From Bacteroidales bacterium (GTDB lineage: Bacteria; Bacteroidota; Bacteroidia; Bacteroidales; UBA932), in the NCBI GenBank assembly GCA_017473705.1, contig JAFUJQ010000007.1, positions 1 through 64,000 on the forward strand: a DNA stretch of 64,000 bases, given 5' to 3'. A program made the position numbers and the translations under genes. Under the pieces are notes generated by a model. That model ran no database searches. It worked only from the letters and a program-made list of their open reading frames with translations, and was not told where the DNA came from. Shown here piece after piece: positions 19,404-27,669 of the stretch; position 1 is the first letter of the stretch; each line of letters starts with the position of its first letter.

Positions 19404-20591
19404 ATGGAAAAGACATTTATCGACCTGTTTGAGTTACAGACAAGACTTAAGAAGGGGATAGAATCGCTTTTTCCGAACCGTTTGTGGATCAAGGCCGAAG
19501 TGAGCGCCGTAAAGGCGCGTAGCGGAGGCCATTGTTATCTGGAGCTGTCTCAGAGCGACGATTCCGGGCTGGTGGCCAAGTCAAGCGCCATCATCTGGAG
19601 CCCGAAATACAGATTCATCGCGCCATATTTCGAATCAGTGACAGGTTCTCCTATACAGGAGGGCATGACTCTTCTTGTAGAGGTGCAGGTGAATTATAGC
19701 CAGCTGTATGGATTTTCGCTGATAATCAACGATATAGATCCGGAGTTTTCTCTCGGGGCCAAGGAGATGGAGAGGCAGAAGACCATCGAGAGGCTGCAGA
19801 AAGAGGGCCTGATGGACATGCAGAAGGGCCTCGTGCTGCCGGCTCTGCCGTATGACCTGGCGGTCATCTCGGCCTCCGACGCAGCCGGCTACAGGGACTT
19901 CATCCGTCATCTTGACGAAAATCCATACGGATTCAAGGTTGCTCCGGAGCTTTATCCGGCTCTCATGCAGGGTGCCGATTGCCCGACATCGATCATTGCC
20001 GCGCTGGATGCAGTCCTGGCTTCCGGCAAGGAATATGATGCAGTGCTCATCCTCAGGGGTGGCGGCTCCAAGCTTGACCTTGCGTGCTTTGATGACTATG
20101 AGATGGCTGCAGTGATATCGCAGTATCCGCTTCCTGTCCTGACGGCTATAGGCCACGACCAGGACTTTCATGTATGCGATATGGTCGCCCATGAATATGT
20201 GAAGACACCTACAGCCCTGGCGGACTTTGTCCTGAGCTTTTACGAGGATGAGGACGAAAGGCTTTCGTCGTATGAAAACCGGATAAGACTTGCCGTTTCC
20301 AACAGGCTTTATCGCGAGGAGGCTCTCATAGAGTCGCTTGCTGCGAGGGTCAGGAGTGCTTTTGCTCTGAAAATTGCAGCAATGGAGTCAGGATTGCAGG
20401 TGCTTCAGGCCAGGATTGAGTCGGCCGACCCGCGCAGGATCCTGGAGCGAGGATACGCCTTGGTGACAGATGCCGACGGAGTGGTCCTGAAAAGTGTCAG
20501 TGACCGCAAGACGGGTGACAAGGTGTCGATGATGTTCGCAGACGGAACATTGGAATGTACAGTTGACACTGTCAGCCTGAAGAACTCCTGA
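19404..20591 (+). CDS. xseA: Exodeoxyribonuclease VII large subunit
   Basis: Catalytic subunit of ExoVII, which degrades single-stranded DNA. The N-terminal OB fold (about 10-105) is followed by the catalytic domain with AVISASDAAGYRDF, the Gly-rich RGGGSKLDL and AIGHDQD. A helical C-terminal domain ends in RILERGYALV. Length 395 is at the short end for the family (E. coli 456) because the coiled-coil segment is reduced. Followed by xseB after a 64-base gap that contains a dispersed repeat. Confidence 0.94.
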   Translation: MEKTFIDLFELQTRLKKGIESLFPNRLWIKAEVSAVKARSGGHCYLELSQSDDSGLVAKSSAIIWSPKYRFIAPYFESVTGSPIQEGMTLLVEVQVNYSQLYGFSLIINDIDPEFSLGAKEMERQKTIERLQKEGLMDMQKGLVLPALPYDLAVISASDAAGYRDFIRHLDENPYGFKVAPELYPALMQGADCPTSIIAALDAVLASGKEYDAVLILRGGGSKLDLACFDDYEMAAVISQYPLPVLTAIGHDQDFHVCDMVAHEYVKTPTALADFVLSFYEDEDERLSSYENRIRLAVSNRLYREEALIESLAARVRSAFALKIAAMESGLQVLQARIESADPRRILERGYALVTDADGVVLKSVSDRKTGDKVSMMFADGTLECTVDTVSLKNS

Positions 20592-20603
20592 GTGACTCTT
20601 GAT

Positions 20604-20641
20604 TGTCATGCTGAGGAGCACGGAGGGCGACGTGAGGATCT
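20604..20641 (+). repeat. Dispersed intergenic repeat, divergent subtype
   Basis: TGTCATGCTGAGGAGCACGG... to GTGAGGATCT. It keeps the TGTCAT start and GAGG..ATCT end of the elements at 2307 and 3577 but has a different middle. Lies between xseA and xseB. Confidence 0.6.
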
Positions 20642-20655
20642 GAATAAGATGATAT

Positions 20656-20838
20656 ATGGCTGAGAAATTTGACTATGCAAAGGCGGTGGAAGAGCTTGAG
20701 GCGATCGCTGCCAAAGTTGAAGACCCGAAGACGGGTGTGGATGATATTGACAGATATGTGAAGCGTTCGAAGGAACTGCTGGAGGCCTGCCGGGCATACC
20801 TCCGCGGAGCCCGTGAAACCATAATGGATAACCAGTGA
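20656..20838 (+). CDS. xseB: Exodeoxyribonuclease VII small subunit
   Basis: 60-residue helical subunit that binds XseA. The family pattern FDYAKAVEELEAIAAKVE at the N-terminus and SKELLEACRAYL are clear. Slightly shorter than E. coli XseB (80). Position directly after xseA supports the call. Its stop codon overlaps the first base of the twin hairpin repeat at 20837. Confidence 0.93.
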   Translation: MAEKFDYAKAVEELEAIAAKVEDPKTGVDDIDRYVKRSKELLEACRAYLRGARETIMDNQ

Positions 20839-20928
20839 CTTTAGAAGCACAAAAACGGCCCTATATGTGCTTTAGACCATGAAAAATGACTTTAAAAGCA
20901 CAAAAACGGCCCTATATGTGCTTCAGAC
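20837..20928 (+). repeat. Two tandem 41-bp hairpin repeats before glgB
   Basis: Copies at 20837-20877 and 20888-20928 differ at two positions and are separated by 10 bases. Each can form a hairpin (AAGCACA ... TGTGCTT) around an ACGGCCC loop. They fill the whole gap between xseB and glgB and may act as attenuators, processing sites or protein-binding sites. No T tract follows either hairpin. Confidence 0.85.
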
Positions 20929-20943
20929 TGTAAAATTATAAAT

Positions 20944-22956
20944 ATGAGTGCAAAGAAGAATAAGATGATCTATGACGCCGACAAGTGGCTCAAGCCGTAC
21001 AAGGATGTCATTGACAGACGTCACGAGATGATTCTTGCCCTTAAGGACAGACTGTCTGTAGACGGTTCCCTGAGCAAGGGCATGAACAACCATGTATATT
21101 ACGGACTTCACCGTGATGCAAAGGGCAACTGGGTGTTCCGCGAGTGGGCTCCCAATGCCACCAAGATATATCTGATAGGTGAGTTCAACAACTGGAAACG
21201 TACGGAGGCATATGCCCTCAGGCCGCTCGGAGGCGGAAACTGGGAGATAGTGCTTCCGTCCATGTTCCTTGACCATGGCAATCTGTATAAGCTATACATA
21301 GAGTGGCCGGGCGGAGGCGCCGAAAGGCTCCCTGCATATGTCACAAGGGCGGTCCAGGACCCTCATACGAAGACGTTCTGCGCTCAGGTGTGGGATCCTG
21401 CACCATATGAGTGGAAGCATCCGAAGCCGGGCAAGCGTCCGCATCCGCTCATCTATGAGTGCCATATCGGAATGGCTGCCGAGGAGGAGAAGGTGGGAAC
21501 ATTCGAGGAATTCCGCCTGAATGTGCTTCCAAAAGTCGCAGACCTGGGATACGACACCCTTCAGATCATGGCCCTCCAGGAACATCCGTACTATGGTTCG
21601 TTCGGCTATCAGGTCGCCAATTTCTATGCGCTCAGTTCGCGTTTCGGCACACCTGAAGAGTTCAAGGCTCTTGTCGACGAGGCTCATGCCCTCGGCATCG
21701 CCGTCGTGATGGACATCGTGCATTCACATTCTGTGGACAATGAGGCTGAAGGCCTTGGCAACTTCGACGGAAAGGAGACTCTCTATTTCTATGACGGTTG
21801 GCAGGGAAGGCATCCTGCATGGGGCTCGCGCTGCTTCGACTACGGAAAGGACGAGACCAAATATTTCCTCCTGTCAAACTGCAAATACTGGATGGAGGAG
21901 TACCATATCGACGGCTTCCGCTTTGACGGCGTGACCAGCATGCTGTATTGGGATCATGGCCTTGAGAAGGCGTTCGTGGGATATGAAAACTACTTCAACC
22001 AGGGTGTGGACGAGAATGCGATAGCATATCTGGCTCTGGCGAACATCCTCATCCACGAGATGAATGAGGATGCGTTCACGATTGCTGAGGACGTAAGCGG
22101 CATGGCCGGCCTCGCGGCCCCGCTCGAGCAGGGAGGCGTCGGCTTCGACTTCCGCATGAGCATGGGAGTTGCTGACAATTGGATCAAATGGATCAAGGAA
22201 CTCTCTGACGACCAGTGGAGTGTCGGAGAGATCTGGTGGCAGCTCACAAACAAGCGTGCTGACGAGAAGACCATCAGCTATGCCGAGTGTCACGACCAGG
22301 CGATGGTGGGCGACAAGACCATAGCCTTCCGCCTGATGGACGCCGAGATGTATACTTCGATGAACAAGGAGTCTCAGTCGCCTGTTGTGGACAGAGGCAT
22401 GGCGCTTCACAAGATGATACGTCTTGTGACCATGGCGACCTGCGGAAACGGATATCTCACATTCATGGGCAACGAGTTCGGACATCCGGAGTGGATCGAC
22501 TTCCCACGAGAAGGAAACGGGTGGTCCTATAAGCATGCCAGAAGACAGTGGTCGCTGGCCGAGCCTGACTATCTGAGATACAGGTATCTGAGGAATTTCG
22601 ACAAGGCGATGGTCGAGCTTGCCCGTAAGGAATCCATCCTTGACGAGGCTCCTGAACTTTTTGTGCAGGATGAAGAGAAAAAGATACTGATATTCAAAAG
22701 AAAAAATTGTATCTTTGCGCTGAATTTCAACCCGACCTCTTCGTTTGCCGATTACGGCTTTGCCGCACCTGCCGGAAAATACGAAGTGGTGCTGAACTCA
22801 GACGAAAACGAATTTGACGGCTTCTCCAGACTTGAGACTGGAGAGGTGCATTTTAGTGTATCGTCCAAGAGTGCGAACGGAAACGGCAAATACGATGATA
22901 CCATCTTCCTATATCTGCCGTCACGTTGCGCTGTTGTACTGAAGAAGATTGATTGA
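20944..22956 (+). CDS. glgB: 1,4-alpha-glucan branching enzyme
   Basis: Transfers alpha-1,4 chains to 6-positions, making glycogen branches in the cytoplasm. N-terminal CBM48 (about 60-150, FREWAPNATKIYLIGEFNNW), then a GH13 barrel with nucleophile Asp328 (DGFRFD), acid/base Glu382 (IAEDVSGM) and Asp451 (ECHDQ). The active-site phrase MGNEFGHPEW and a C-terminal all-beta domain follow. Length 670 fits the eukaryote-like GlgB type found in Bacteroidota. No signal peptide. First gene of a five-gene glycogen operon. Confidence 0.95.
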   Translation: MSAKKNKMIYDADKWLKPYKDVIDRRHEMILALKDRLSVDGSLSKGMNNHVYYGLHRDAKGNWVFREWAPNATKIYLIGEFNNWKRTEAYALRPLGGGNWEIVLPSMFLDHGNLYKLYIEWPGGGAERLPAYVTRAVQDPHTKTFCAQVWDPAPYEWKHPKPGKRPHPLIYECHIGMAAEEEKVGTFEEFRLNVLPKVADLGYDTLQIMALQEHPYYGSFGYQVANFYALSSRFGTPEEFKALVDEAHALGIAVVMDIVHSHSVDNEAEGLGNFDGKETLYFYDGWQGRHPAWGSRCFDYGKDETKYFLLSNCKYWMEEYHIDGFRFDGVTSMLYWDHGLEKAFVGYENYFNQGVDENAIAYLALANILIHEMNEDAFTIAEDVSGMAGLAAPLEQGGVGFDFRMSMGVADNWIKWIKELSDDQWSVGEIWWQLTNKRADEKTISYAECHDQAMVGDKTIAFRLMDAEMYTSMNKESQSPVVDRGMALHKMIRLVTMATCGNGYLTFMGNEFGHPEWIDFPREGNGWSYKHARRQWSLAEPDYLRYRYLRNFDKAMVELARKESILDEAPELFVQDEEKKILIFKRKNCIFALNFNPTSSFADYGFAAPAGKYEVVLNSDENEFDGFSRLETGEVHFSVSSKSANGNGKYDDTIFLYLPSRCAVVLKKID

Positions 22957-22985
22957 AAAAAGGTTAACTAAACACACATATTCAT

Positions 22986-24923
22986 ATGGCTTTTCTTAAA
23001 TTCAACAAGTCCGAGCTTGTCAACCTGGAATATTCGCTCAAGCGTGAGATCATCGCAGCGAATGAGACAGGAGCGTACTGCAATACGTCGATCGTGACCT
23101 GCAATACAAGACGCTATCACGGACTGCTCGCAGTCCCTGTTGATGAGCTGGGTGGCGGAAAGTACATGCTGCTGTCCGCCCTGGATGAGAGTCTGGTCCT
23201 CCGAGGCAAGCAGTTCAACCTCGGAATCCACTGCTATGGAGATACCTATGATCCGAAGGGACATAAGTACATCGTGGATTTCGACATGAATCCAGTTCCT
23301 GTAGTGACCTACAAGGTCGGAGGAATCCTGTTCACCAAGACTATCATGATGGTTCCTGACAACGATCAGGTCCTCATCAAGTATGAGTTGCTTGAGGCTC
23401 CGTCAAAGCTTACGCTTATGCTGAAGCCTTTCCTTGCGTTCAGAAGCGTCCACAGCCTTACCAGTCAGAATCCTGAGGCTTACACAGGATATGACGAGGT
23501 CGACGGCGGTGTCGCATTCAGACTTTACAATGGCTTCCCATATCTCAACATGCAGATTTCGGGACAGTCGGCATTCAAGTATCAGCCATATTGGTATAGC
23601 GGGGTGACATACTCTGACGAGTACCGCCGCGGATTCGACTGCAGGGAGGATCTTTTCGTCCCTGGTGTCTTCTCGCTCGAGATGAAGCCTGGTGATTCTG
23701 TGGTGTTCTCTGCATCAGTAAACGAAATCAATCCTAAGGGCCTGAAGAGAAAGTTCACGGACACTCTCAAGAAGATGGATGTCATCGAGGATCACTATGA
23801 CCTCCTCAGACACAATGCCGAGATGTTCAAGTGTCATGCAAACGGCAAGGCACGCATCAATGCCGGCTTCTCTTGGCTTGAGACAGGTCTTCTCCGCGAG
23901 ACCATAGCTTCTCTCCCGGGTCTTACCCTTTACGCAAACGGCGACTGCGAGGAATTCGAGAAGATTCTCGATACTCTCATCGAGGATGAACAGGACCGTC
24001 TTTTCCGCCGCACCACACAGTGCGAGGCTCCGCTGAGATTGACTGACACCATTCAGCAGTACATCCGCTTCAGCGGCAAGGAGAAGCAGATATGGAAGAA
24101 ATACGGCGAGACTCTCAAGAAGATCATCGAGAGCTACGCCCCTGGCTGCAGAAAGGAGATTGCAATGCATCCTAACGGACTCCTTTGGGCACAGATGGAC
24201 GGCGTGGCGCTTTCTTGGATGAACGCCTATGTATATGGAAATCCTGTGACAGAGAGAGCAGGCTACCAGGTGGAGACAAACGCATACTGGTACAACGCCC
24301 TCTGCTTCGCGATAGACATGGAGAACAAGTACGGACCTAAGAAGAGCGCATTCGTGGAGCGCTGGAGTCCTGTACGCGATCTCGTGAAGGAAAACTTCCA
24401 GCCTACATTCTGGAGAGAAGAGTGGGGCTACCTCGTGGACTATGTGGGCAACGGCCCTGTAGGCCAGGCGGTAAGGCCGAACATGCTCATCCCTGCATAT
24501 CTGGAGTATTGTCCTGTAGACGACGAGATCATCTCAGCAATAGTAATGACTATAAATGACGAACTTCTCACAAAGAGGGGATTGAGGTCACTCTCGCCAA
24601 GAAACGAGGCTTACAGAGGCGTATACGAGGGATCTCAGATCGACCGTGACCTGGCATATCACCAGGGTTGCGCGTTCCCTGATCTCCTTGCTCCTTACAT
24701 CGACCTCTGCTTCAGGATGATGGGCTCGACATTCTATGGAAGAGCAAAATATCTCGTAGAAGGATTCTTCGAGGACATCAGCAAGCATGGTGTCGGAGCA
24801 TTCTCCGAGCTTTATGACGGAGACCCTCCACACGAGCCGCACGGTGCGATAGCTTCTGCAATGAGCACGGCTGCTCTCCTGCATATCGCATATGTTATGA
24901 ACCAATATAAGAAGGAGGACTAA
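22986..24923 (+). CDS. Glycogen debranching enzyme (GH133 amylo-alpha-1,6-glucosidase)
   Basis: Cytoplasmic protein of 645 residues that removes alpha-1,6 branch glucose from glycogen or limit dextrin. The N-terminal beta-sandwich (GDE_N type) contains NTRRYHGLLAVP near 42-53; the C-terminal (alpha/alpha)6 barrel has NGLLWAQMDG, NAYWYNAL and the terminal GLRSLSP with DLAYHQG. Only the 1,6-glucosidase part of the eukaryotic debrancher is present; no GH13 transferase half. Four bases upstream of the GT4 gene, so translation is probably coupled. Confidence 0.9.
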   Translation: MAFLKFNKSELVNLEYSLKREIIAANETGAYCNTSIVTCNTRRYHGLLAVPVDELGGGKYMLLSALDESLVLRGKQFNLGIHCYGDTYDPKGHKYIVDFDMNPVPVVTYKVGGILFTKTIMMVPDNDQVLIKYELLEAPSKLTLMLKPFLAFRSVHSLTSQNPEAYTGYDEVDGGVAFRLYNGFPYLNMQISGQSAFKYQPYWYSGVTYSDEYRRGFDCREDLFVPGVFSLEMKPGDSVVFSASVNEINPKGLKRKFTDTLKKMDVIEDHYDLLRHNAEMFKCHANGKARINAGFSWLETGLLRETIASLPGLTLYANGDCEEFEKILDTLIEDEQDRLFRRTTQCEAPLRLTDTIQQYIRFSGKEKQIWKKYGETLKKIIESYAPGCRKEIAMHPNGLLWAQMDGVALSWMNAYVYGNPVTERAGYQVETNAYWYNALCFAIDMENKYGPKKSAFVERWSPVRDLVKENFQPTFWREEWGYLVDYVGNGPVGQAVRPNMLIPAYLEYCPVDDEIISAIVMTINDELLTKRGLRSLSPRNEAYRGVYEGSQIDRDLAYHQGCAFPDLLAPYIDLCFRMMGSTFYGRAKYLVEGFFEDISKHGVGAFSELYDGDPPHEPHGAIASAMSTAALLHIAYVMNQYKKED

Positions 24924-24926
24924 GCA

Positions 24927-26222
24927 ATGAGAGTATTGATGTTTGGATGGGAGTTCCCTCCTCATATCGCAGGAGGTCTCGGAACAGCCTGCTACGGAAT
25001 GACCAAGGGTCTTGCCTATAATGATGTGGATGTGCTCTTCGTGATGCCTTCGGCTTCGGGTGACGAGGACGAGAGCGCTGTGAAGATCATCAACGCCAGC
25101 GACGTGGCTGTGGACACAGTCAGCGCGACCGTAGACGAGTTCCTCGGAAAGGTTCAGTTCGTGCATATCGGAACAAACATGGTCCCTTATGTGGATCCTC
25201 AGGACTTCAAGACAATGGTCGAGGAGGAGCGCAAGAGGCAGATCAAGAGCTTCCGTGTGCAGTATGGTCAGAAATATAAATTCTCCGGAAAATACGGTGC
25301 GAACCTCATGGAAGAGGTTGCACGCTATGCTATGGTCGGCGCGACCATAGCGATGCAGTATAAGGACCAGTTCGACGTGATCCACGCCCATGACTGGCTC
25401 ACTTATCTTGCCGGAATCGCTGCAAAGCAGCTCACAGGCAAGCCGCTCGTTGTCCATATGCATGCAACATCATACGACCGCGCAAGCGACGATCAGGTCG
25501 ATACACGAGTAGTAGACCTCGAGACAAAGGGTATGATGGCTGCTGACAAGGTGATGGCTGTGAGTGAACTTACAAGAAACATCTGCATCAACCGTTACGG
25601 AATCGATCCTGATAAGGTGGTGGCAGTGCACAATGCCGTAGACTTCAGCGGACGCGAGAAGCTCGAGGTCGAGAGGAACGTGAAGGAGAAGGTCGTGACC
25701 TTCCTCGGCCGCGTTACCTACCAGAAGGGTCCTGAGTATTTCATCGAGGCTGCGGCAAAGGTCCTCAAGAGGTGCAACAACGTGCGCTTCGTGATGGCCG
25801 GCAGCGGTGACATGCTCAACAGATGTATCCGCCACGTCGCACGTCTGGGCATTTCCGACAGGTTCCATTTCACCGGCTTCCTCCGCGGAAAGGAGGTGCA
25901 CAAGATGTTTGCGCTGTCGGATGTATATGTGATGCCTTCTATCTCGGAGCCGTTCGGCATCTCGCCGCTCGAGGCCATGCAGACCAACGTGCCGTCCATC
26001 ATTTCAAAGCAGTCAGGCTGCGCTGAAATCCTCAAGTACGCCCTCAAGGTTGACTTCTGGGATGTAGACGCGATGTCTGACGCGATCTACGGCCTCCTCC
26101 AGTATCCGGCAATCTCGCAGCTCGCTGCGCGTTGCGGCTATGACGAGGTGAACAGCATCAAGTGGAACGATGTTGCCGCTAAGATCAAGGGTATTTATCA
26201 GGAAGTAATTGACAAAAACTAA
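24927..26222 (+). CDS. GT4 glycosyltransferase, probable glycogen synthase
   Basis: GT-B fold enzyme of 431 residues. N-terminal phrase MFGWEFPPHIAGGLGTACYG gives the acceptor-side glycine loop; HAHDWLTY sits mid-domain; the donor side has TFLGRVTYQKGPEYF and the E-x7-E motif at Glu341 and Glu349 (SEPFGISPLEA). The same gene triple (debranching enzyme, GT4, GH57) occurs in Bacteroides. Context suggests alpha-glucan chain elongation or maltooligosaccharide synthesis; the donor (UDP- or ADP-glucose) cannot be read. No glgC is present here. Confidence 0.8.
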   Translation: MRVLMFGWEFPPHIAGGLGTACYGMTKGLAYNDVDVLFVMPSASGDEDESAVKIINASDVAVDTVSATVDEFLGKVQFVHIGTNMVPYVDPQDFKTMVEEERKRQIKSFRVQYGQKYKFSGKYGANLMEEVARYAMVGATIAMQYKDQFDVIHAHDWLTYLAGIAAKQLTGKPLVVHMHATSYDRASDDQVDTRVVDLETKGMMAADKVMAVSELTRNICINRYGIDPDKVVAVHNAVDFSGREKLEVERNVKEKVVTFLGRVTYQKGPEYFIEAAAKVLKRCNNVRFVMAGSGDMLNRCIRHVARLGISDRFHFTGFLRGKEVHKMFALSDVYVMPSISEPFGISPLEAMQTNVPSIISKQSGCAEILKYALKVDFWDVDAMSDAIYGLLQYPAISQLAARCGYDEVNSIKWNDVAAKIKGIYQEVIDKN

Positions 26223-26236
26223 ATTAACCAAATATT

Positions 26237-27562
26237 ATGAAAAAGAGTATATGTCTGTATTTTCAGGTACATCAGCCTGCAAGGTTGAGGCTATACAGAT
26301 TCTTTGACATCGGAAAGGATTCGCATTACTATGACGATTTCGCTAACAGGACCATCCTTCGCAGAGTAGCTCAGAAGTGCTACCTCCCTATGAACGCTCT
26401 CCTCCTCGAGCTCATCGAGGCCAACAAGGGCGCATTCAAGGTGGCCTTCTCTATCTCGGGTACAGTCCTCGAGCAGTTTGACAGATATGCTCCGGAAGTG
26501 ATCGAGAGCTTCCGCAAGCTCGCTCAGACAGGATGCGTGGAGTTCCTTTCAGAGACTTACTATCACTCTCTTGCAGCACTTGCATCAGAGGCTGAGTTCA
26601 AGCATCAGGTGCTCAAGCACAAGGCTACCATCGAGCACTACTTCGGCGTGACTCCAAAGGCGTTCCGCAACACAGAGCTCATCTATTCTGACGCAATCGG
26701 CGAGATGGTATACGAAATGGGATTCAAGACAATGCTTACAGAAGGCGCTAAGCACATCCTTGGATGGAAGAGCCCTAACTTCGTATACAGCGGAGCCACT
26801 GCACCTAAGCTTAAGCTTCTTCTCAAGAACTCAACACTCAGCGACGACATAGCATTCCGCTTCTCTGACAGAGGATGGTCAGACTGGCCGCTCACAGGTG
26901 AGAAATATCTCTCATGGGTGAAGGCTTCTGCTCAGAACGACGAGATCGTGAACCTTTTCATGGACTATGAGACCTTCGGCGAGCACCAGAAGGCGTCAAG
27001 CGGCATCTTCGACTTCATGAGATATTTCCCTCAGGAAGTCCTCAGAGACGGTGAGTTCGAGTTCGTTACTCCATCAGAGGCTGCCAAGAAGCATCGTCCG
27101 GTAGGCGATCTTGATGTAATGGACCCTATCTCATGGGCAGACGAGGAGCGTGACGTTACTGCATGGCTTGGTAACGAGCTCCAGAACGACGCCTTCAACA
27201 AGCTTTATGAGCAGGTGGAGAAGCTCGGCATCCTCAATAACGAGGCTCTTTGGGCAGATTTCGGTCATCTCCAGGAGAGCGATCACTTCTATTACATGTG
27301 TACAAAGTTCTTCTCAAACGGAGCGGTTCACAAATATTTCAACCCGTATGATACTCCATATGAGGCGTTTATCAACTATATGAACGTTTTAAGTGATTTT
27401 ATTTTGCGAGTTGATGATGCAATTTCCGTTTCAGATGTTAACTTTGCACCCGCAAAGCCGAAGAAAACAGCGTCGAAGAAGACAGTAAAGGCTGCTCCGA
27501 AGGCTAAGGCTGCTGCACCAAAGGCCAAGAAGCCAGCGGCAAAGAAGACTACTAAGAAATAG
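26237..27562 (+). CDS. GH57 alpha-amylase-type enzyme with basic tail
   Basis: GH57 glycosidase or 4-alpha-glucanotransferase acting on intracellular alpha-glucans. Family motifs: CLYFQVHQPAR at the N-terminus, SETYYHS, nucleophile region RNTELIYSD (Glu147) and acid region MDYETFGEHQ (Asp243). The catalytic part ends near residue 400. Residues 406-441 are a lysine/alanine/proline tail (AKPKKTASKK... ending KKTTKK) resembling histone H1-like tails, unusual for a glycosidase. Fourteen bases after the GT4 gene, and part of the glycogen operon. Confidence 0.87.
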   Translation: MKKSICLYFQVHQPARLRLYRFFDIGKDSHYYDDFANRTILRRVAQKCYLPMNALLLELIEANKGAFKVAFSISGTVLEQFDRYAPEVIESFRKLAQTGCVEFLSETYYHSLAALASEAEFKHQVLKHKATIEHYFGVTPKAFRNTELIYSDAIGEMVYEMGFKTMLTEGAKHILGWKSPNFVYSGATAPKLKLLLKNSTLSDDIAFRFSDRGWSDWPLTGEKYLSWVKASAQNDEIVNLFMDYETFGEHQKASSGIFDFMRYFPQEVLRDGEFEFVTPSEAAKKHRPVGDLDVMDPISWADEERDVTAWLGNELQNDAFNKLYEQVEKLGILNNEALWADFGHLQESDHFYYMCTKFFSNGAVHKYFNPYDTPYEAFINYMNVLSDFILRVDDAISVSDVNFAPAKPKKTASKKTVKAAPKAKAAAPKAKKPAAKKTTKK

Positions 27563-27565
27563 TTT

Positions 27566-27595
27566 GAGATATCTCGACTTTGATCGAGATGACAG
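27566..27595 (-). repeat. Dispersed intergenic repeat, 30-bp type, inverted
   Basis: On the minus strand this reads CTGTCATCTCGATCAAAG then TCGAGATATCTC, matching the 3577-3606 copy. It contains its own dyad (ATCTCGA / TCGAGAT). It lies between the GH57 gene and the fused synthase-phosphorylase gene. Confidence 0.75.
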
Positions 27596-27608
27596 ACGAT
27601 AATAATTT

Positions 27609-27645
27609 CCCCGGGCAGGATCTTGATATGAGACCCTGGCCGGGG
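27609..27645. repeat. GC-rich hairpin before the fusion gene
   Basis: CCCCGGGCAGG pairs with CCTGGCCGGGG with one mismatch around a 14-15 base loop. No T tract follows. It may attenuate or stabilise mRNA ahead of the 27670 gene. Confidence 0.55.
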
Positions 27646-27669
27646 TAACTAAGTAAATTTTTATAGCAA

